Positions 10,673 through 23,508 of a stretch of 64,000 nt of DNA are shown here, piece after piece; position 1 is the first letter of the stretch, and each line of letters opens with the position of its first letter. The notes beneath the pieces are model-generated. The model was not told where the DNA came from, searched no databases, and was given only the letters and a program-made list of their open reading frames with translations. The translations under genes and the position numbers were made by a program. The stretch is from Chrysomallon squamiferum (lineage: Eukaryota; Mollusca; Gastropoda; Neomphalida; Peltospiridae), in the NCBI GenBank assembly GCA_012295275.1, contig CM022671.1, positions 30,643,750 through 30,707,749 of the forward strand. Reading direction: 5' to 3'.

Positions 10673-10997
10673 CCTTTGCATCTGACTGAAGAGATGTTCA
10701 CCAGAGTATTGCAGGTGTGCAGTGTGGATGCAGATGTCGGCATTCATTTTATCAGGTGAGAATGCAATTTATCTGGGATTTTTGTTGTTGTTGTTGCTGC
10801 TGTTGTTAATATTAATGTTATCACCATGACTGTTGCTGTTGTTATTGTTACTATTATTATTATTACTATTATTGTTTGTTTTTATTATTATTATTTTTTT
10901 ATTTTTTTTTATTGATGATTACAGGGAATGCATGAAGCTTGTTGTCATTCACAAAACTGAATCAAAATCATGTCAGTATAACAGAAGCTTTATTTAA
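10673..10997 (+). CDS. Two orphan 3' exons of an unidentified plus-strand gene
   Basis: Seen: a CCCACAAG acceptor opens an exon at 10673-10755 (PLHLTEEMFTRVLQVCSVDA and onward) that ends ATCAG|GTGAGA in phase 2. A long pyrimidine tract and TTACAG then open 10925-10997, which continues in phase (RECMKLVVIHKTESK) to a stop at 10995-10997. The peptide is balanced in composition and unlike the low-complexity frames nearby. I recognise no family, and no upstream exons are visible. Alternative: the first exon also matches in phase the exon at 20530 (same 2-to-1 base completion), so it could be an upstream exon of that gene spanning a nested minus-strand gene. It could also be fortuitous. Confidence 0.35.
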
Positions 10998-11105
10998 TTT
11001 GTCTTAAATATTTTGAAAATTTGGAAAAAATTTGAGACAGTATTTTATTTTTAATTTAACAATGTTTTAAATTTATAATGGAGAAACAGTTTTTAATACA
11101 CTTTT

Positions 11106-11138
<33 letters not shown>

Positions 11139-13082
11139 TTTAAAATATCTAATATTGAAATAATATTAGTTTTCAAGATAGTGATTACGAAAGATTAGGT
11201 AGTTTCAAACAATCACTGCACATGAAGACGCCTGTAAAGATACACCAAGTCATCTACCAGAAAGTCAGAGAATCTTTGCTGCATTTTAATTAAATCATAT
11301 ATCTTTCACATTTTTGTCCCTGCAAAATCTTTTTATAAATTTATTATCACATCACTTTTAGAGATGTAAAATCACTAACAAATTTTCCTTCTTTTCTCCT
11401 CCTTCAGTTTGATTTTAATTTTTCTTCTGTGTTAAATTAAAATTTTAAAATTACTTAAATGTTTTTATTATTTTTTTTTTTTTTTTTTATTTACCTCTTA
11501 CTTTTTATGTTTCTTTAAAATTTTAAAATTTTATTTTTGTTTTAGTGTTTTTTCAATTTTATTTCCTTGAATTACTTTGAATTTATAAATGTTTTTTAAT
11601 ATTTATTTTTTGTATTTTTTTAAAATTTTCTTTTTAGAGATTTTCCTTTAAAATGGCACATTTCAATTTTATTTTTTATTTATAATTTTTTATTTAAAAC
11701 TTTTTATTTAAAAATTTAAATGTTAAATATTTATTTTACTTTTATTTTATTAATATTATTTTTTGTTTGTAATGGTTTATCTAAAACTTAGTTGTTTAAA
11801 TTTTGTTATTATTTTACTTCTATATGTTACTTCCTTCACATTTTCTCCCTTGAAAAATTTGTGAAGTTTAGTTCAGTTATATTTATTTAAATTTATGATT
11901 TTAATTTCCTATCCATTTACTTTTTAATTTTTATTTGACTTTTTACATCTAGTGATTTAAATTTTAATTTCTTAATTTTTAAATTTTTATTTCCATGATT
12001 TAATTCCTTCAGTTTGTTTTCTTTTTAAAATATTATTTCATATTATTTTATTTATATATTTTTCCTTTGTATTTTTGCATGTTTTCTTAAAAAAAAAGGC
12101 AACAATTATTTATATTTTGATTCTATGAAATATTTTTAAAATTCATTTTCAGTTTATTTTTTTAAAATGAACTGTTTCATATTTTATTTACATTTTATTT
12201 TTATCTTTTCTGCAATATTCTTTATATTTCATTTTCTTTTTCAATTTTTTCCAGCTTTATATCCTTAAATTCCACTATTTTATTATTATTATTATTATTA
12301 TTTTTATTATTTTAAATGCTATTTTTAAAATATTTTTACTTTGTTACTTTCTTTAAATTTTGTTTCGTTATAGGTTATTTCATTTTTTGTTTTTTTCTTT
12401 TTTCAAGCAAATTTTAAAAGCTTTTTATTCAGTGTTATTTTTAAATATTTTAGTTTCGTGTTAAAGTTATTAGTCAAAATTTCAGAAGTTGTGTAACAGA
12501 AGATTAAAATCAGAAAAACAAATTTGTAAGGATGATAAAATGGCCTAGAAAGCAGAAGTTACAAAATATTTTTTTTAAAATTCTTTTTCTTTTGCATATC
12601 TTTTGAAAAACACATTTCTCCTGCTGGAAGCCACACAAAGTAATTACAACAACAATAATAAACAATTCATTTAAAAATAATAAAAATAAATGTATTTATT
12701 GCTATTTATTTTCTACTTTATATATATGCAAATTACAATAATATTCTGTTAGAAGATTAAATACCTAGATGCAGTTATAAATATATACTTGTAAATAATA
12801 AATAATATAACAAATCGTTTAAGATATGAAAGTGTTAATCTATGCCACACATAACAAAATATTCTGCTTCTTTATTTTATAGAGTACATTCTATCAAAAA
12901 AACCTACAAAAGCAAACATAGAAACAAACAAAACAACAACAAAAAAACCCAGACATAAGCATACCAAAAAAAAATTAAAAAAAAAAAAAAAAAAATGAAC
13001 GAATCAAAATAATAATAATAATACTATACTATGATTAGAGAGATTAAAATATTTTCAGATTCTGTTTCTCATAATTATCCAC
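10998..13082. other. Very AT-rich, T-rich low-complexity spacer
   Basis: About 2 kb of strongly T-rich sequence with poly-T runs (~11108-11139, ~11471-11488) and TTTAAAATTTT-type motifs. A reverse-complement AATAAA near 12871 is a candidate polyadenylation signal for the minus-strand gene that ends at 13083, though such hexamers are common by chance here. No coding exon seen. Confidence 0.6.
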
Positions 13083-13409
13083 TTAGTTTCTTGTTTTTGA
13101 TGAAATGTATCTAACAAATTGTCCATTGTCTGCTGTTGCTGTGATGATCATATTCAGTGATGTGACTGATGATGTCACAGGAAAATCAGCTGTTGATACA
13201 TCAGTCTCTGCAACACGAAATAAGTCAGAGTAGCCATTTCTGGATCCAACAGCAACATTGTAGACCAAGGCTGATTGAGGGTGAGAGAAAACCCCACCCC
13301 AGTCCAGATGAACTGTAGTCCCCTTCCAGTGTATGTTAGCAGATGAACCTAAAAATACAAAGTTTAATTTAATAAATTTAAAAATTTACAGTTGTAACAA
13401 AACTATACA

Positions 13410-13448
<39 letters not shown>

Positions 13449-16400
13449 GTGTGTGTACTTATTAAATATTTTTAATTGTTTAAGCCTAAAACTGCAACAG
13501 TAATTACATAAAGCCAAACTTTGAACCATAGGCCATTTCTGTATATGTTTATGTTCACAGTGTATTTTTGTCTGTTTGCACAAAGCAGAAAGTGTTAAAA
13601 TATAGTAACTGTAACCTGTAAGCTGTGGTGGACGACTATCTACAACCACAGAACCAGATACAACATCGCTCTTCAGCTCTCGAGTATCTACTGCAACAAC
13701 TTCGGCTGTGTATGTGACACCACTGGTCAGAGCTAAATCCACATCAATGTAGTTGCAGCTTGTGTTTGTCCATTTTGTCACTGGATCTTTTCCTGCAGTG
13801 ATGCGGTAGAGGAAAGTTTTAGTGTTGCTGTCGTCGCCCAGCCTTGACCAGGTCACTTGGAGTCGTGATGTATCAGTCTGAACTGGAAGACTTACTGCAG
13901 GACCAGATCTTTGATTTGCCAGCAGAAACATGACTTTCCCATCCAGTGATGACTGGGGCTGAAGTAACACTGTGTGAGGACCAACTGATGCTGAGGAGTG
14001 CAGCTCAATCTGGTTAAAACACTGAACCCTGGCATAAATCTTTTCATGATGATAAGGTTTCGAGAGGACCAAGCTACATCTTGTAAGGTAAGTGGAGAGT
14101 TTCCATGGTTGTATGTGTTCAGACATAGACCTGTGTCCTGCAGATTAAAATCATGTGTTAAATCATGAGATATCCCAGAGTTGAGATTATGAATTAATAT
14201 ATTTATTAAAACCCATTTAAAAAGCTTCATAAAATTAATTTTTTGCACCTCTGTAAGCCTATTATTAAAATATGGTGAATTAGTAATTCTCTTATTCAAA
14301 GATTTTAGACTTATATATGCTTAATTTATCTTTTGAATAAATATGTTAATTTCCATAAAATAAAAATAGCATGACTAGTTTGGAATGATTGCAATATACT
14401 GATTCAGAATTTAAAACATTTATGAAGTCATAAATATTAATCAAACATTATATCTTCTTTAAATGTACAATATATTAGTCTTTAGAAACTTTATCTGCTG
14501 ATTTAATAATCATAGCAATGCAGTCTGTAATTATTTCACAGAATATTTGAAGTTTCTTGTTAAACAAACATTTACTTACCCAGTGCACACCTACAAGATT
14601 TCAAGCCACTTTCTTTGTCCTCTACACTCCACGATACCTTGACAACAACTCTCTCAACACTTCTTTCAGAAGAATAGACCAGATTTGCTGTTGCTTTAGT
14701 AATTACTGGTGGTGTATGGTCAATAATTAAAACATCTGATTGAAACACTGACACCAACTGTGCAGAATTTTCAGCAGTTACAGTGACAAAAATTCGGGTG
14801 CCATGAGGCACTTCAGCTTCTACGAGTTCGTGGAAATGGAGAAAAGTTGGCTTCAGGGTCTGTATTTGAAATCCTCCTCTTGTTGTTCCTACTCCAATCT
14901 TAATTAGTTTTGGTTCAGTTTCAGGATCAGACACACGAGCACTGACCAGCAGGAGAGATGGAGATATCTGCTGAATGGTTAAAGCTCTGGCACCATCAAC
15001 CTCTTTTGTTTCATTACAGGAATGAATGGTTACATCATTTTCAGATATAAAGTTAGTTTTGTCTGTCATTATCTGAAGGTTTAGAATTCCAGATCGTGAT
15101 GTGAGAAAATAATAATGGGCTTCAGCTTTTGTTTTGTTATCAGTTAACATGAATTTTGCTGGAATACATTCATCATCAACTTGAAAGAAAATGCTTGTTT
15201 CAGGAAATAAATGTTTACTCTGTATTAATTTTGTGACAGAAATTTTTAAATACATTCTTTCTTTTACATCAATTGTGGCTTTAAGGATATTTTCTGGATT
15301 GTCTATGGATGTGCTGTTATTGTTCCATGATATATTCAAAGTGATATCAGAAAAGTTCAGACATTCAAAACCAGTGGGTGGAGTGGAATCAATGAGTACA
15401 GGAGGAGACTTCACCACAGCACTGTGATGTCCTGTCAAATCAACTGCAGTTACCGAAGCCTGATATTTCTCACCTTGAACAAGGGACAAATTATTAATAA
15501 CTACCTTGTTTTGAAAGCCTACACTAATCTGAGCAAGCTGTGAGAGAATGTCTGTGGTTTTGTAAACTGCTACTCTGTAACTGACTATAGCTGAATGGCG
15601 GTCTTGAAATCCCACGCCAGGAGACCCCAAATGTTGATGTTGATGACTGAGATACCTTGTTGACATGCTCTGCAGTGTTGAAGGCAACTCCAGCAAGTGG
15701 AACTTCATCATCTACAACAACTCCATCAGAGAAAGCAACTCCAGAGAGACCAGCTGTATTGAGAGCTTTGACTGTTGCGTAGTATCTGATGCCTGGTTTA
15801 AGCAGCTTCTGAGAAATGGAATAATTTGTATTTCTTCCAACACTTGTTGGTTTTATCACATCAGATCCTGAAAAATTTAAAGAAAAAATATTATAAATAA
15901 ATATGTCTAAACTGATTGCTGTAATAGTACCAAGATAACTTGATTAAAATCTGTTGAATTGTCTCTTTTGTATTAGTATTATTATTATTATTGGTTTTGA
16001 CTAATTGTTTTAGGTAAGAGAAAAATGATTTAAGTGCACATTTGGCAATAAAAGGTTAATAAGAGTAAATAAGAAACAATTAAATTTAGATCAACATTAA
16101 CAATCAAACAATAAGAAATGCCCATAAGGGCATGAGCCAGAATAATAAGATATACCATAAGGGCTGGAACCCATTTGAAATACAAACTGCCATCAGTTTT
16201 AAGAATACTGCTGATCTTTATTTCTGGATATTTGTCAGTGTCTGTCAGCAGTGGTATGTTTACACAAGGCTCTAGGACATCTGTTTGTTCACAGGTCCTG
16301 CCAACAATGGCACACGTACAGTCCTTAGAGCAGTAATGGATGTCACAGGAATGTCTCTGAATCTCCAGTAAACCTTTATCAGCTTCCTGATCTGAAGCAA

Positions 16401-19400
16401 TAACTGTGACAGTTAGTTTACTAAACTCTGTTAATAAACCCACAGCATTTTCAGCACGTATTGAGAGAATAATGTTTTCACCGTTTTTTAGTTGGTCAGA
16501 AAGTGAAACGGAGACTGACTGGTCTTCAGAACTGAATGATGGTGATAAATGTGTTATTCCCTGTGACAGTTCAGATCCATCGTAAGATCTGCTCACTGTT
16601 AGATGATACTGAGTGATTTTTGATTCAGAATCAGAAAAACCATACCATGTTAAATTAACCTGTGTCAGGGTCTTATTTTTACTTTGTACATGTTCCCATG
16701 TCAGTGGGTTCTTGAATCCACCCAGCTGAGGAGGAGTGGAGTCTATTAACAGATCTTCACTGTGAGCTGTAGTGCACAAACCTGCCTGGTTGCAACCAGT
16801 AACTGACAAGGAATAAACATCACCACTTCTGAGTCGGTTGATTTTGCTGAATGTTAATATCTGTTCATGTTCTGCTCCTATCTCTTTTCTCTCTAATGAA
16901 ACTTTACTCTCATGGTGTGTTTTTAATGTAAGAATGTGTTTTACAATTGGACTTTCTCTGTCATCAAACCTCCAGGCTACATGCAGTAAAGAATTATCTG
17001 ACTGTACAGAAGTATTTTGTGTTTGGTTTAAATTAGGAGCTACAAAATGTGGACGTTGTATTACTTGAGGTGTGGTGTTGTCTACAATGAAAGATGATGA
17101 CACAGACTGTAAGCCAGCATTGTTTGTTGCTCTCACAGTGATGTGCAGTGGAACAGAAACTGGTAACTGAAGTCCAGTTTTTAGAAATGTATCTGACAGC
17201 TGTGTGTTTTCAAAAGATGTCAGATTACATTGATAGGGTTGATAACCGAGACACCATTCAAAGTGTTTAATTTCCGACTCTGGATCTTCAAATCCTTGCC
17301 AGTGGCCTGAGAGTGAAGATCTGCAGAGAAGAAAAAAATTAAAAAAAGAAACAAAAAAGAAACAAAAAATTGAAATTAATAAGAAAATGAAATAATATAA
17401 GAAAAGTGTAGTTAAATCTTTTTATGAGACTTTTAAATTTTATCTTTCATTTTTTCTTCTAATTGATGCAGATTCTAAATTAATTTACTTTTCTAAAAGG
17501 AATTTTCCACTGACTCATCAATTGTTGTTTTCACTTATAACACTTCTACTGTTATTATTAATATTATTATTACTACATACTGTTATGACTACCACCACAA
17601 CAACTACTACTATTACAACAACAACTACTCCTACCACCATTACTACTACTATTACTAGAACTGTAATTATTTTTATAAATAAACCCTCATGACTGTTACA
17701 TGCACATCAATTGAACACTTATCAGTGTAATACTCAGGTATGTTATTAGGAAATATATAGTTTTACCTTTGACTGACGTAGTGCTGGTGATTTTGTTTGT
17801 ATCCAGCAAACACTTGACCTGTTAAAGGTGGTGTGTTGTCCATGATGAGTCCATCTGACGATGTCTCCGTACACAGACCCGCCTGGTTACAAGCTTTAAC
17901 TTTTACATAGTATTTCTTACCAGGAATAAATGACACTGTCCATGTGAAGTCTGTAATAAATAAAACATTAAATAAATTAGCATACATACTGTAACAGTCC
18001 AAAAAATAATATAAATTAGATTTGAATGAAGACATCAGCTAATAAAATAAATTGAATAAATAATAATATAAATAAATAAATAAATAAAAATATTAAATAA
18101 CAAACTAGAACAATCAATAAATACATAAATAAATACAAATAAAATAAATAAATAGATAAATAAACAAACAAACAAACAAACTTAAAATTTTAAAACTATA
18201 ATACAGCAGGTGGTAAATATACTTACTTGTACGTAGGCCAACAGACACTAAAGGTGCCACATCATCATTAAGTGGATTTGAACCAAGAGCCACCTGGTAG
18301 CCAGCAATACCTGAATAAGCATCTCTGAATCCCGACCAGTGACAGTGATAGGTGGTCAGATTTGACTGGTAATCTATATCCTATTAATATGAATATTTAT
18401 AGATATATAAAAATTATATATACATATATAGACAGATAGATGGATAAAGTTTGTGATTTGATTTGTGTCAGATTTATTGTTGCATTATAATAAATTGAAG
18501 GTTCTTACTATTTTTATTTTATTTTAGATAATAGTTTTTTTCTCTGATGCTCTCTTAACAAAACTTTTAGGTTAAACAAACAAACAAAAATTCCCAAATC
18601 TTTCTCCCAAAATTATAAAATGATATGTAAAAATCCTTTTATGTTGTTTAGCAAGAAGTAAACTATGCATTTTCTGTAGCAGCTGGTTTCCTTTCTGAGA
18701 TCAGTTGTCTTTTAATAATCATTAACATGTTGAAATACACTAAAAATCGCAGTTAAATACCTTCTCACTTTGATGACCATCTCTGACAACACCAGTGTCA
18801 GGGGGTGAAGTGTCAATGACAAATGGAACTGCATGTTGAACTGTAGATAATCCTGCTTGATTAGTTACCTGAAAATGAATATCCGAGGTAATTTAGAAGA
18901 ATACTGATATATGTGATGAATTACTATTACCAAAAAGTTAAAGAAGATCCTTCTGAACAAAATAAATAGACTATAGTCATACCATATTCGATAAAACAAC
19001 AACAACAACAACAGTACTGATGATAATAATAATAATAATAATAATCATAATAGTAATATTAATAATAATAATAACAATAAAAGTTAATAATAATAATAAT
19101 AAAAGTAATAATGAAGACAATAACAATAATAATAATAAATATAATATTAATAATAGTGGTATTAAAAATAATGATGAAAATAACAATAATGATGATAATA
19201 ATAAAATTAACAACAACAACAACAATAATGAGAATTAAAATACTATTATATTTCTTTAATTAATATATAATTGGATATTGTGCATGTCCTTCTCAAAGGC
19301 ATATTATATAAATAAAATACATTGATTTAACTTTTGAAAAAGATTTTTCTAGCATGTAAATCATGGAATGTAAAGTTTTAAAATAAATAAAATGAAAGAT

Positions 19401-20415
19401 GTAATCACTAAGCAGATAAATAAATGAATAAATTTTTAACTAAGAAAAAAATAAACCAATAAATAAATGAAATAAATAAATAGATAAATAATTTGATAAA
19501 AAAATATAAATAAATAAGTGACTAATTTACTAAATAAATTATTAAAAGAAATAACAAAACAAACAAACCAATAAATAAATAAAACAAACAAAGAAACAAA
19601 ACAAACTGTTCCTCACCTCAAATCTAATCTGATACTGATGTCCGTCAGTAAATTCTGATTGACTAATATGAGCAAAATTGTCAGTGTACTTCTTCATAAC
19701 AGTTACATCGTATTTATGATCAACAGAGCCAATATCCAGGCTAACATCAACCAGCCCACTTTCTAGGTCTTCAAAACCATGCCACTGTATTGTAAATTCA
19801 TTCCATGGTAGAAAATGCTGATGGAAGAGAAATCCCTCTATATCTACTGTACCTGGAATGGGGGGCGTTGTATCTACCAAAACTCCTTCAGAGACAGAAG
19901 ATGATGTGTGTCCAAGGTAGTCAGATGCTGGAGAAAGGTAATTCATATTTTTAATATTTTATTATTAACATAGTTTTAAAAAAAAAAAAAAATATGATAA
20001 GAATTTTGTATTTGAACTTTGCAGTGATATGGGTAAATAAAGAAATTTAAAAAAAAACCACAATAACAACAATAAAGTAAAGAATACTAAAATAAAATTT
20101 GTAATTTAGATAGTGAATCAAAAATATAGTAAAGCAAATGTCTGCTAAAATAAAAATAACTAAATATCAAAAAAAACAAATCTAAACTTTTTAAAAGACA
20201 AGATCATAATAATAATAAAAAAATATTGTTTTGTAAATGAATGAATTGTGTTTCTAAAATACTAATTTGTTTACTAAACCAGCATTGAAAATCATGAATA
20301 AAATTATTAAAAATTATTTGAAATTCTGGATGCAAATTATAAACCTTTGACAGTGACATAGTAGATTTGCCCATTGACAAGTGTAAGATTTTGTATCAGG
20401 TGACTTGTTACCATG
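13083..20415 (-). CDS. Extracellular protein of ~9 fibronectin-III-like D-x-TPP repeats (5'-truncated, one frameshift)
   Basis: Exons, 5' to 3': 20415-20345, 19927-19617, 18868-18761, 18380-18227, 17950-17767, 17320-~16156, 15867-14580, 14137-13616 and 13348-13083 (stop). Phases agree at every junction except 16156/15867. Each ~100-residue repeat runs W-x-GF-x-D-x-xSGI, then a GxxYYxxVKAxNxAGL strand pair, then SDGVxVDxTPPxxG. Linkers seen include VDTTPP, IDTSPP, MDNTPP, IDSTPP, IDHTPP and VDSRPP. This is the fibronectin-III-like architecture of large adhesive or matrix proteins. A Cys-rich segment interrupts the array near 16266-16345. No signal peptide or membrane span is visible; the first exon starts mid-repeat. 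The exon 14580-15867 needs one base removed at ~15611-15613 (GGG) to keep the WRGFQD motif and its end phase. A decaying gene or an assembly error are both possible. Confidence 0.75.
14580..15867 (-). CDS. Exon with three repeats and an internal one-base frameshift
   Basis: Begins after TTTTTCAG and reads DVIKPTSVGRNTNYSI through the VVDDEVPLAG linker. It reaches a W-R-G motif near 15611, where the frame must shift by one base to continue FQDRHSAIVSYRVAVY. After correction the exon ends in phase 1 (CTGG|GTAAGT), exactly what the next exon requires. It then holds two more linkers (IDSTPP, IDHTPP). Confidence 0.75.
16156..17320 (-). CDS. Large exon with three D-x-TPP repeats and a Cys-rich insert
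   Basis: Opens after CTCTGCAG at 17320 with SGHWQGFEDPESEIKHF and continues through two linker motifs (VDNTTP, IDSTPP). It then enters a segment with seven cysteines in ~30 residues (SCDIHYCSKDCTCAIVG, then two more) before ending near SLYFKW. The 3' border is uncertain. Donors at 16171 and 16156 are both phase 0, whereas the next exon needs phase 1, and the expected GF-x-D-x-SGI strand is absent. A small exon is therefore probably missing. Confidence 0.7.
19001..19610. repeat. AAT/AAC and AAAT low-complexity arrays
   Basis: Intronic DNA between two exons of the fibronectin-III-like gene. It has an AAT/AAC-rich array (19001-19240) and AAAT/AAAC-rich sequence (19380-19610). Apparent frames are Asn- or Ile/Leu-only and are not genes. 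Confidence 0.85.
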
Positions 20416-20529
20416 CTACATACATACATATGTACATTATATAGTTAAACACACTCACACATAAACATACATAAATATTGAATTTTAAAGATATATAATC
20501 TAGTTTTATTTTTATTTTTTGTTTTTCAG

Positions 20530-23508
20530 ACTTGTATCAATACAAAAACCAATGTTTTACCTTGCCCCAGTTCCCCAGATCAGACTGAAAAAGAAAATAA
20601 ATGTGACAAAGCCACTGGAAAAAATAAATTTAATTCATGGATCTGAACTGACTCTTATATACTGGGACAACCGTAAGTTTTTTTAAAATTACAGTTTTAA
20701 AATCACTTATAAGAAATTCTGGAATTTGAAATGCTTAGAAACCCAAACGATTTTCTTCTTTTTTTCACGGCAGAGATAATAAAATTTTATAGTTTTCCAG
20801 TATTTTACTGTATACAAACTTTATTTCATTTATAAAATTATTAAAACTATATACTATTATGTGCATACTATCTGTATAACCTACATATGAAATAGAATTG
20901 GGTCCCATAGGTTTTATTTTCAGCTGTCTCCTTATAGTCCAAAATTCACCCAAATTCCAAAATCTGAAACATTTCTATGAATCTTAATATATTCTATTTT
21001 TTAAATATATAGAGAAGAGGCTTATTAAACAGGCCTAATATTTATATAATAAATTTAATAATAACAGACGACAGTAATACAGATATTTGTTATATTATTT
21101 ATTGTAATATTATATTTTGTTAATGTACTGTTTATATTAAGCTACATCATGTTAGTAGCATTATTTTTATATTTTATGTGCAGATGCTCAGGTATGGCGA
21201 AGTATACAGGAGCCTTGTGGTATGGAAAACCAAAACATCCTGACTGCTGAATCATTTCATACTGAAGTAATTGTTCTATTTATTAATTAATTGTCATTGT
21301 TATTCTTGTTATTACTATCATTGTTATTGTTATTATTATTCTTGTTATTGTTGTTGTTATTTTTGTCAATGATTAAATTACTGTTAATATTATTGTTATT
21401 ATTTTTGATATTATAATCATCATTCTTGTTATTACCGTTATCATTGTTATTTTGTTAGTTATTATCATTACATTGCTGTTATTGTTATTGTTATTATTAC
21501 TGTTGTTGTTATTCTTGAATATTGGTATTCTATCATGGCATTTTAATATTGACACTTAAAACAACAGTATGTTTATTTGCTAATTATTATTTCTTAAATT
21601 ATTATTATTAAATGTATTAAAAACATGACCTATAAATATCATTTTATTAAAATGTCTGAAAATTATTATTTATACAAACATTATTTTAGTTCTTTTATGT
21701 TCAGATATTTGTTATAAACTAAATAATTGTCTTTTTAAACAACCTGATATTTTTGTTCAGGTATGTGAAAAAGCTTTCACACCAGCATTATTATCCTTTG
21801 GTAAGCCTGACTACCAGAAACGAAGTACCCAAGATTTGTCTTCTCCTAGACATTTCATCATAGCAGAAATTAGACCTGAACTTCATAATTCCATTCCTTC
21901 TATTGTCACCACAAAGGTAGATGGTAAAGAAGATAATATTCTGAAGGCTTCGATTGAATTTGTTGATGCTGAAGGAGATGAGCTGATATTTGCTATAAAA
22001 ACTCAACCCAAGCACGGCACAGCCAATGTTTCTCTTGATGGATTGTTGCTGTACATGCCTCAACAGGATTTCACTGGTGTTGATGAAATAGAAATATCTG
22101 CTACTGAGGTGATAAATGCTCCAGGTGCTAAGCCTCACACTCTTACAGCATTTATCACTATAATAGTGGACAATGTCAATGGTGCTCCAACTCTGTTTTT
22201 CCAAAATTCCAGTGACAGTCTGTTGTTGAATTCTGCAGAAGAAAGACTGGTGGAGGTAGAACTCACAAATGATAAAACAAAACATCTTGTAGGTACTTTT
22301 TGGATGACGGATGCAGACGCTAATGATAGCCTTTCATACTTGCAGAAATTTCCAGAACTGTCACCAACTCTGAACTTTTCACTAACTCCACTACCTTCAG
22401 AACAAGATGATGCAGAAGACTTTTTTGCAGGAACACCTGGTACACTAACTAAACAGCAGCTCTGGCTGTATCATCTTCCAAATTTCACTGGTTCAGCAAA
22501 TGTATCTTTCATTATCAAGGATGGAGATAATGCTTACAGTCATCCGATTACCATTCAGGTTCTTGTTAACCCACAAGTGGATTCTGGTCTCTCTGCTGTC
22601 ATCATTGCTGTGATTGTTGTGTCTGGTGTCATTGTCTTGGCTCTCATTGCTGCTGCTTCATTCAGATACTATCTGAAATCCAGGAACAAAATCCGAGATC
22701 TGAGGTGAGATCAAAGTTGTCAGAAACAAGTGACTTAATATTTATTTTATTGATACATGTATTATAAATATGACGTATGATTATCATTTTGTTAAAATTT
22801 ACAGAACTAATATGTAAATATATGAATGCATAATTCTTTAGCTGTTTTCTTTTTTTGGCCTATATGGTTTTATTCTTTGTTATTTATTTATTTATTTATT
22901 TTTCATTTTTCATTTTTCATTTTTTTATTTTGTATTAATGAATAGTTTTGTTTTTTGAAAAGTTAAACTATGCCAAAACCCTTTCAAAAATAATAACAAA
23001 GACCAGGGCTCATTGAAATAATAATAATAATAAATAACCAAAAATATGTGTGTATGTGTATATATATATATATATGTTTGTATGTATGTATGCGTGTATG
23101 TATGTGTAAATAAAATAAAATAAATAAATTAAAATAAAGTAAATTAAAATTAAGATATATCAATAAACACACAAATAAAAAAAAGAAGACAAAGATTAAA
23201 GTTTCAACAGCTTACACAAAACTAATTATTAAAAAACCCAATATATATATATATAACAATAATAATAATAATAAACAACAAACAATATCTGTTATTTCAG
23301 ATTGTAAAATATTTTACAGCTAATTATTAACTTCTTTTTTATTTTTCTCAGTATGCTTCCAGACACTATTTTTGATGAAACACACAATGTTGTGTACTCT
23401 AACAACCTCAGTCCTTCGAAACTGCAGGAAATGTTCCAGTTGGGATATATTGGACCACAGACCTTACTGGATGAGAAAACTCCCCAGATGACTGAAGTTG
23501 AGATTTAA
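20530..23508 (+). CDS. Type I membrane protein with Ig/cadherin-like ectodomain repeats (3' exons only)
   Basis: Exons 20530-20672, 21184-21266, 21761-22704 and 23352-23508 (stop) join in phase (1, 0, 2), giving about 442 visible residues. The first ~75 residues include an IYWDN...W...C...C pattern like juxta-domain modules of large receptors. The main exon carries HGTANVSLDGLLLYMPQQDF and a second, weaker copy ending NVSFIIKDGDN. These are the G-x-L-x-Y-x-P-x-x-x-F-x-G signature of bacterial-Ig/cadherin-like tandem repeats. One transmembrane helix (SAVIIAVIVVSGVIVLALIA) is followed by a ~60-residue tail ending TEVEI, a possible class II PDZ ligand. The upstream exons are missing: exon 20530 has a true acceptor (TTTTTCAG) and starts in phase 2, so it is internal. 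Role: cell-surface adhesion or receptor by architecture only. Confidence 0.8.
21280..21520. repeat. TTA/TTG low-complexity array
   Basis: Intronic array of TTA, TTG and ATT triplets between exons 21184-21266 and 21761-22704 of the membrane-protein gene. Confidence 0.85.

Noticed and set aside
13892-14299. Alternative minus-strand frame (GLCLNTYNHGNSPLTLQDVA) across an exon of the repeat gene
   Set aside because: It is phase-incompatible with the exon at 14580. The other frame (IYARVQCFNQIELHSSASVG) fits the repeat consensus and both splice phases.
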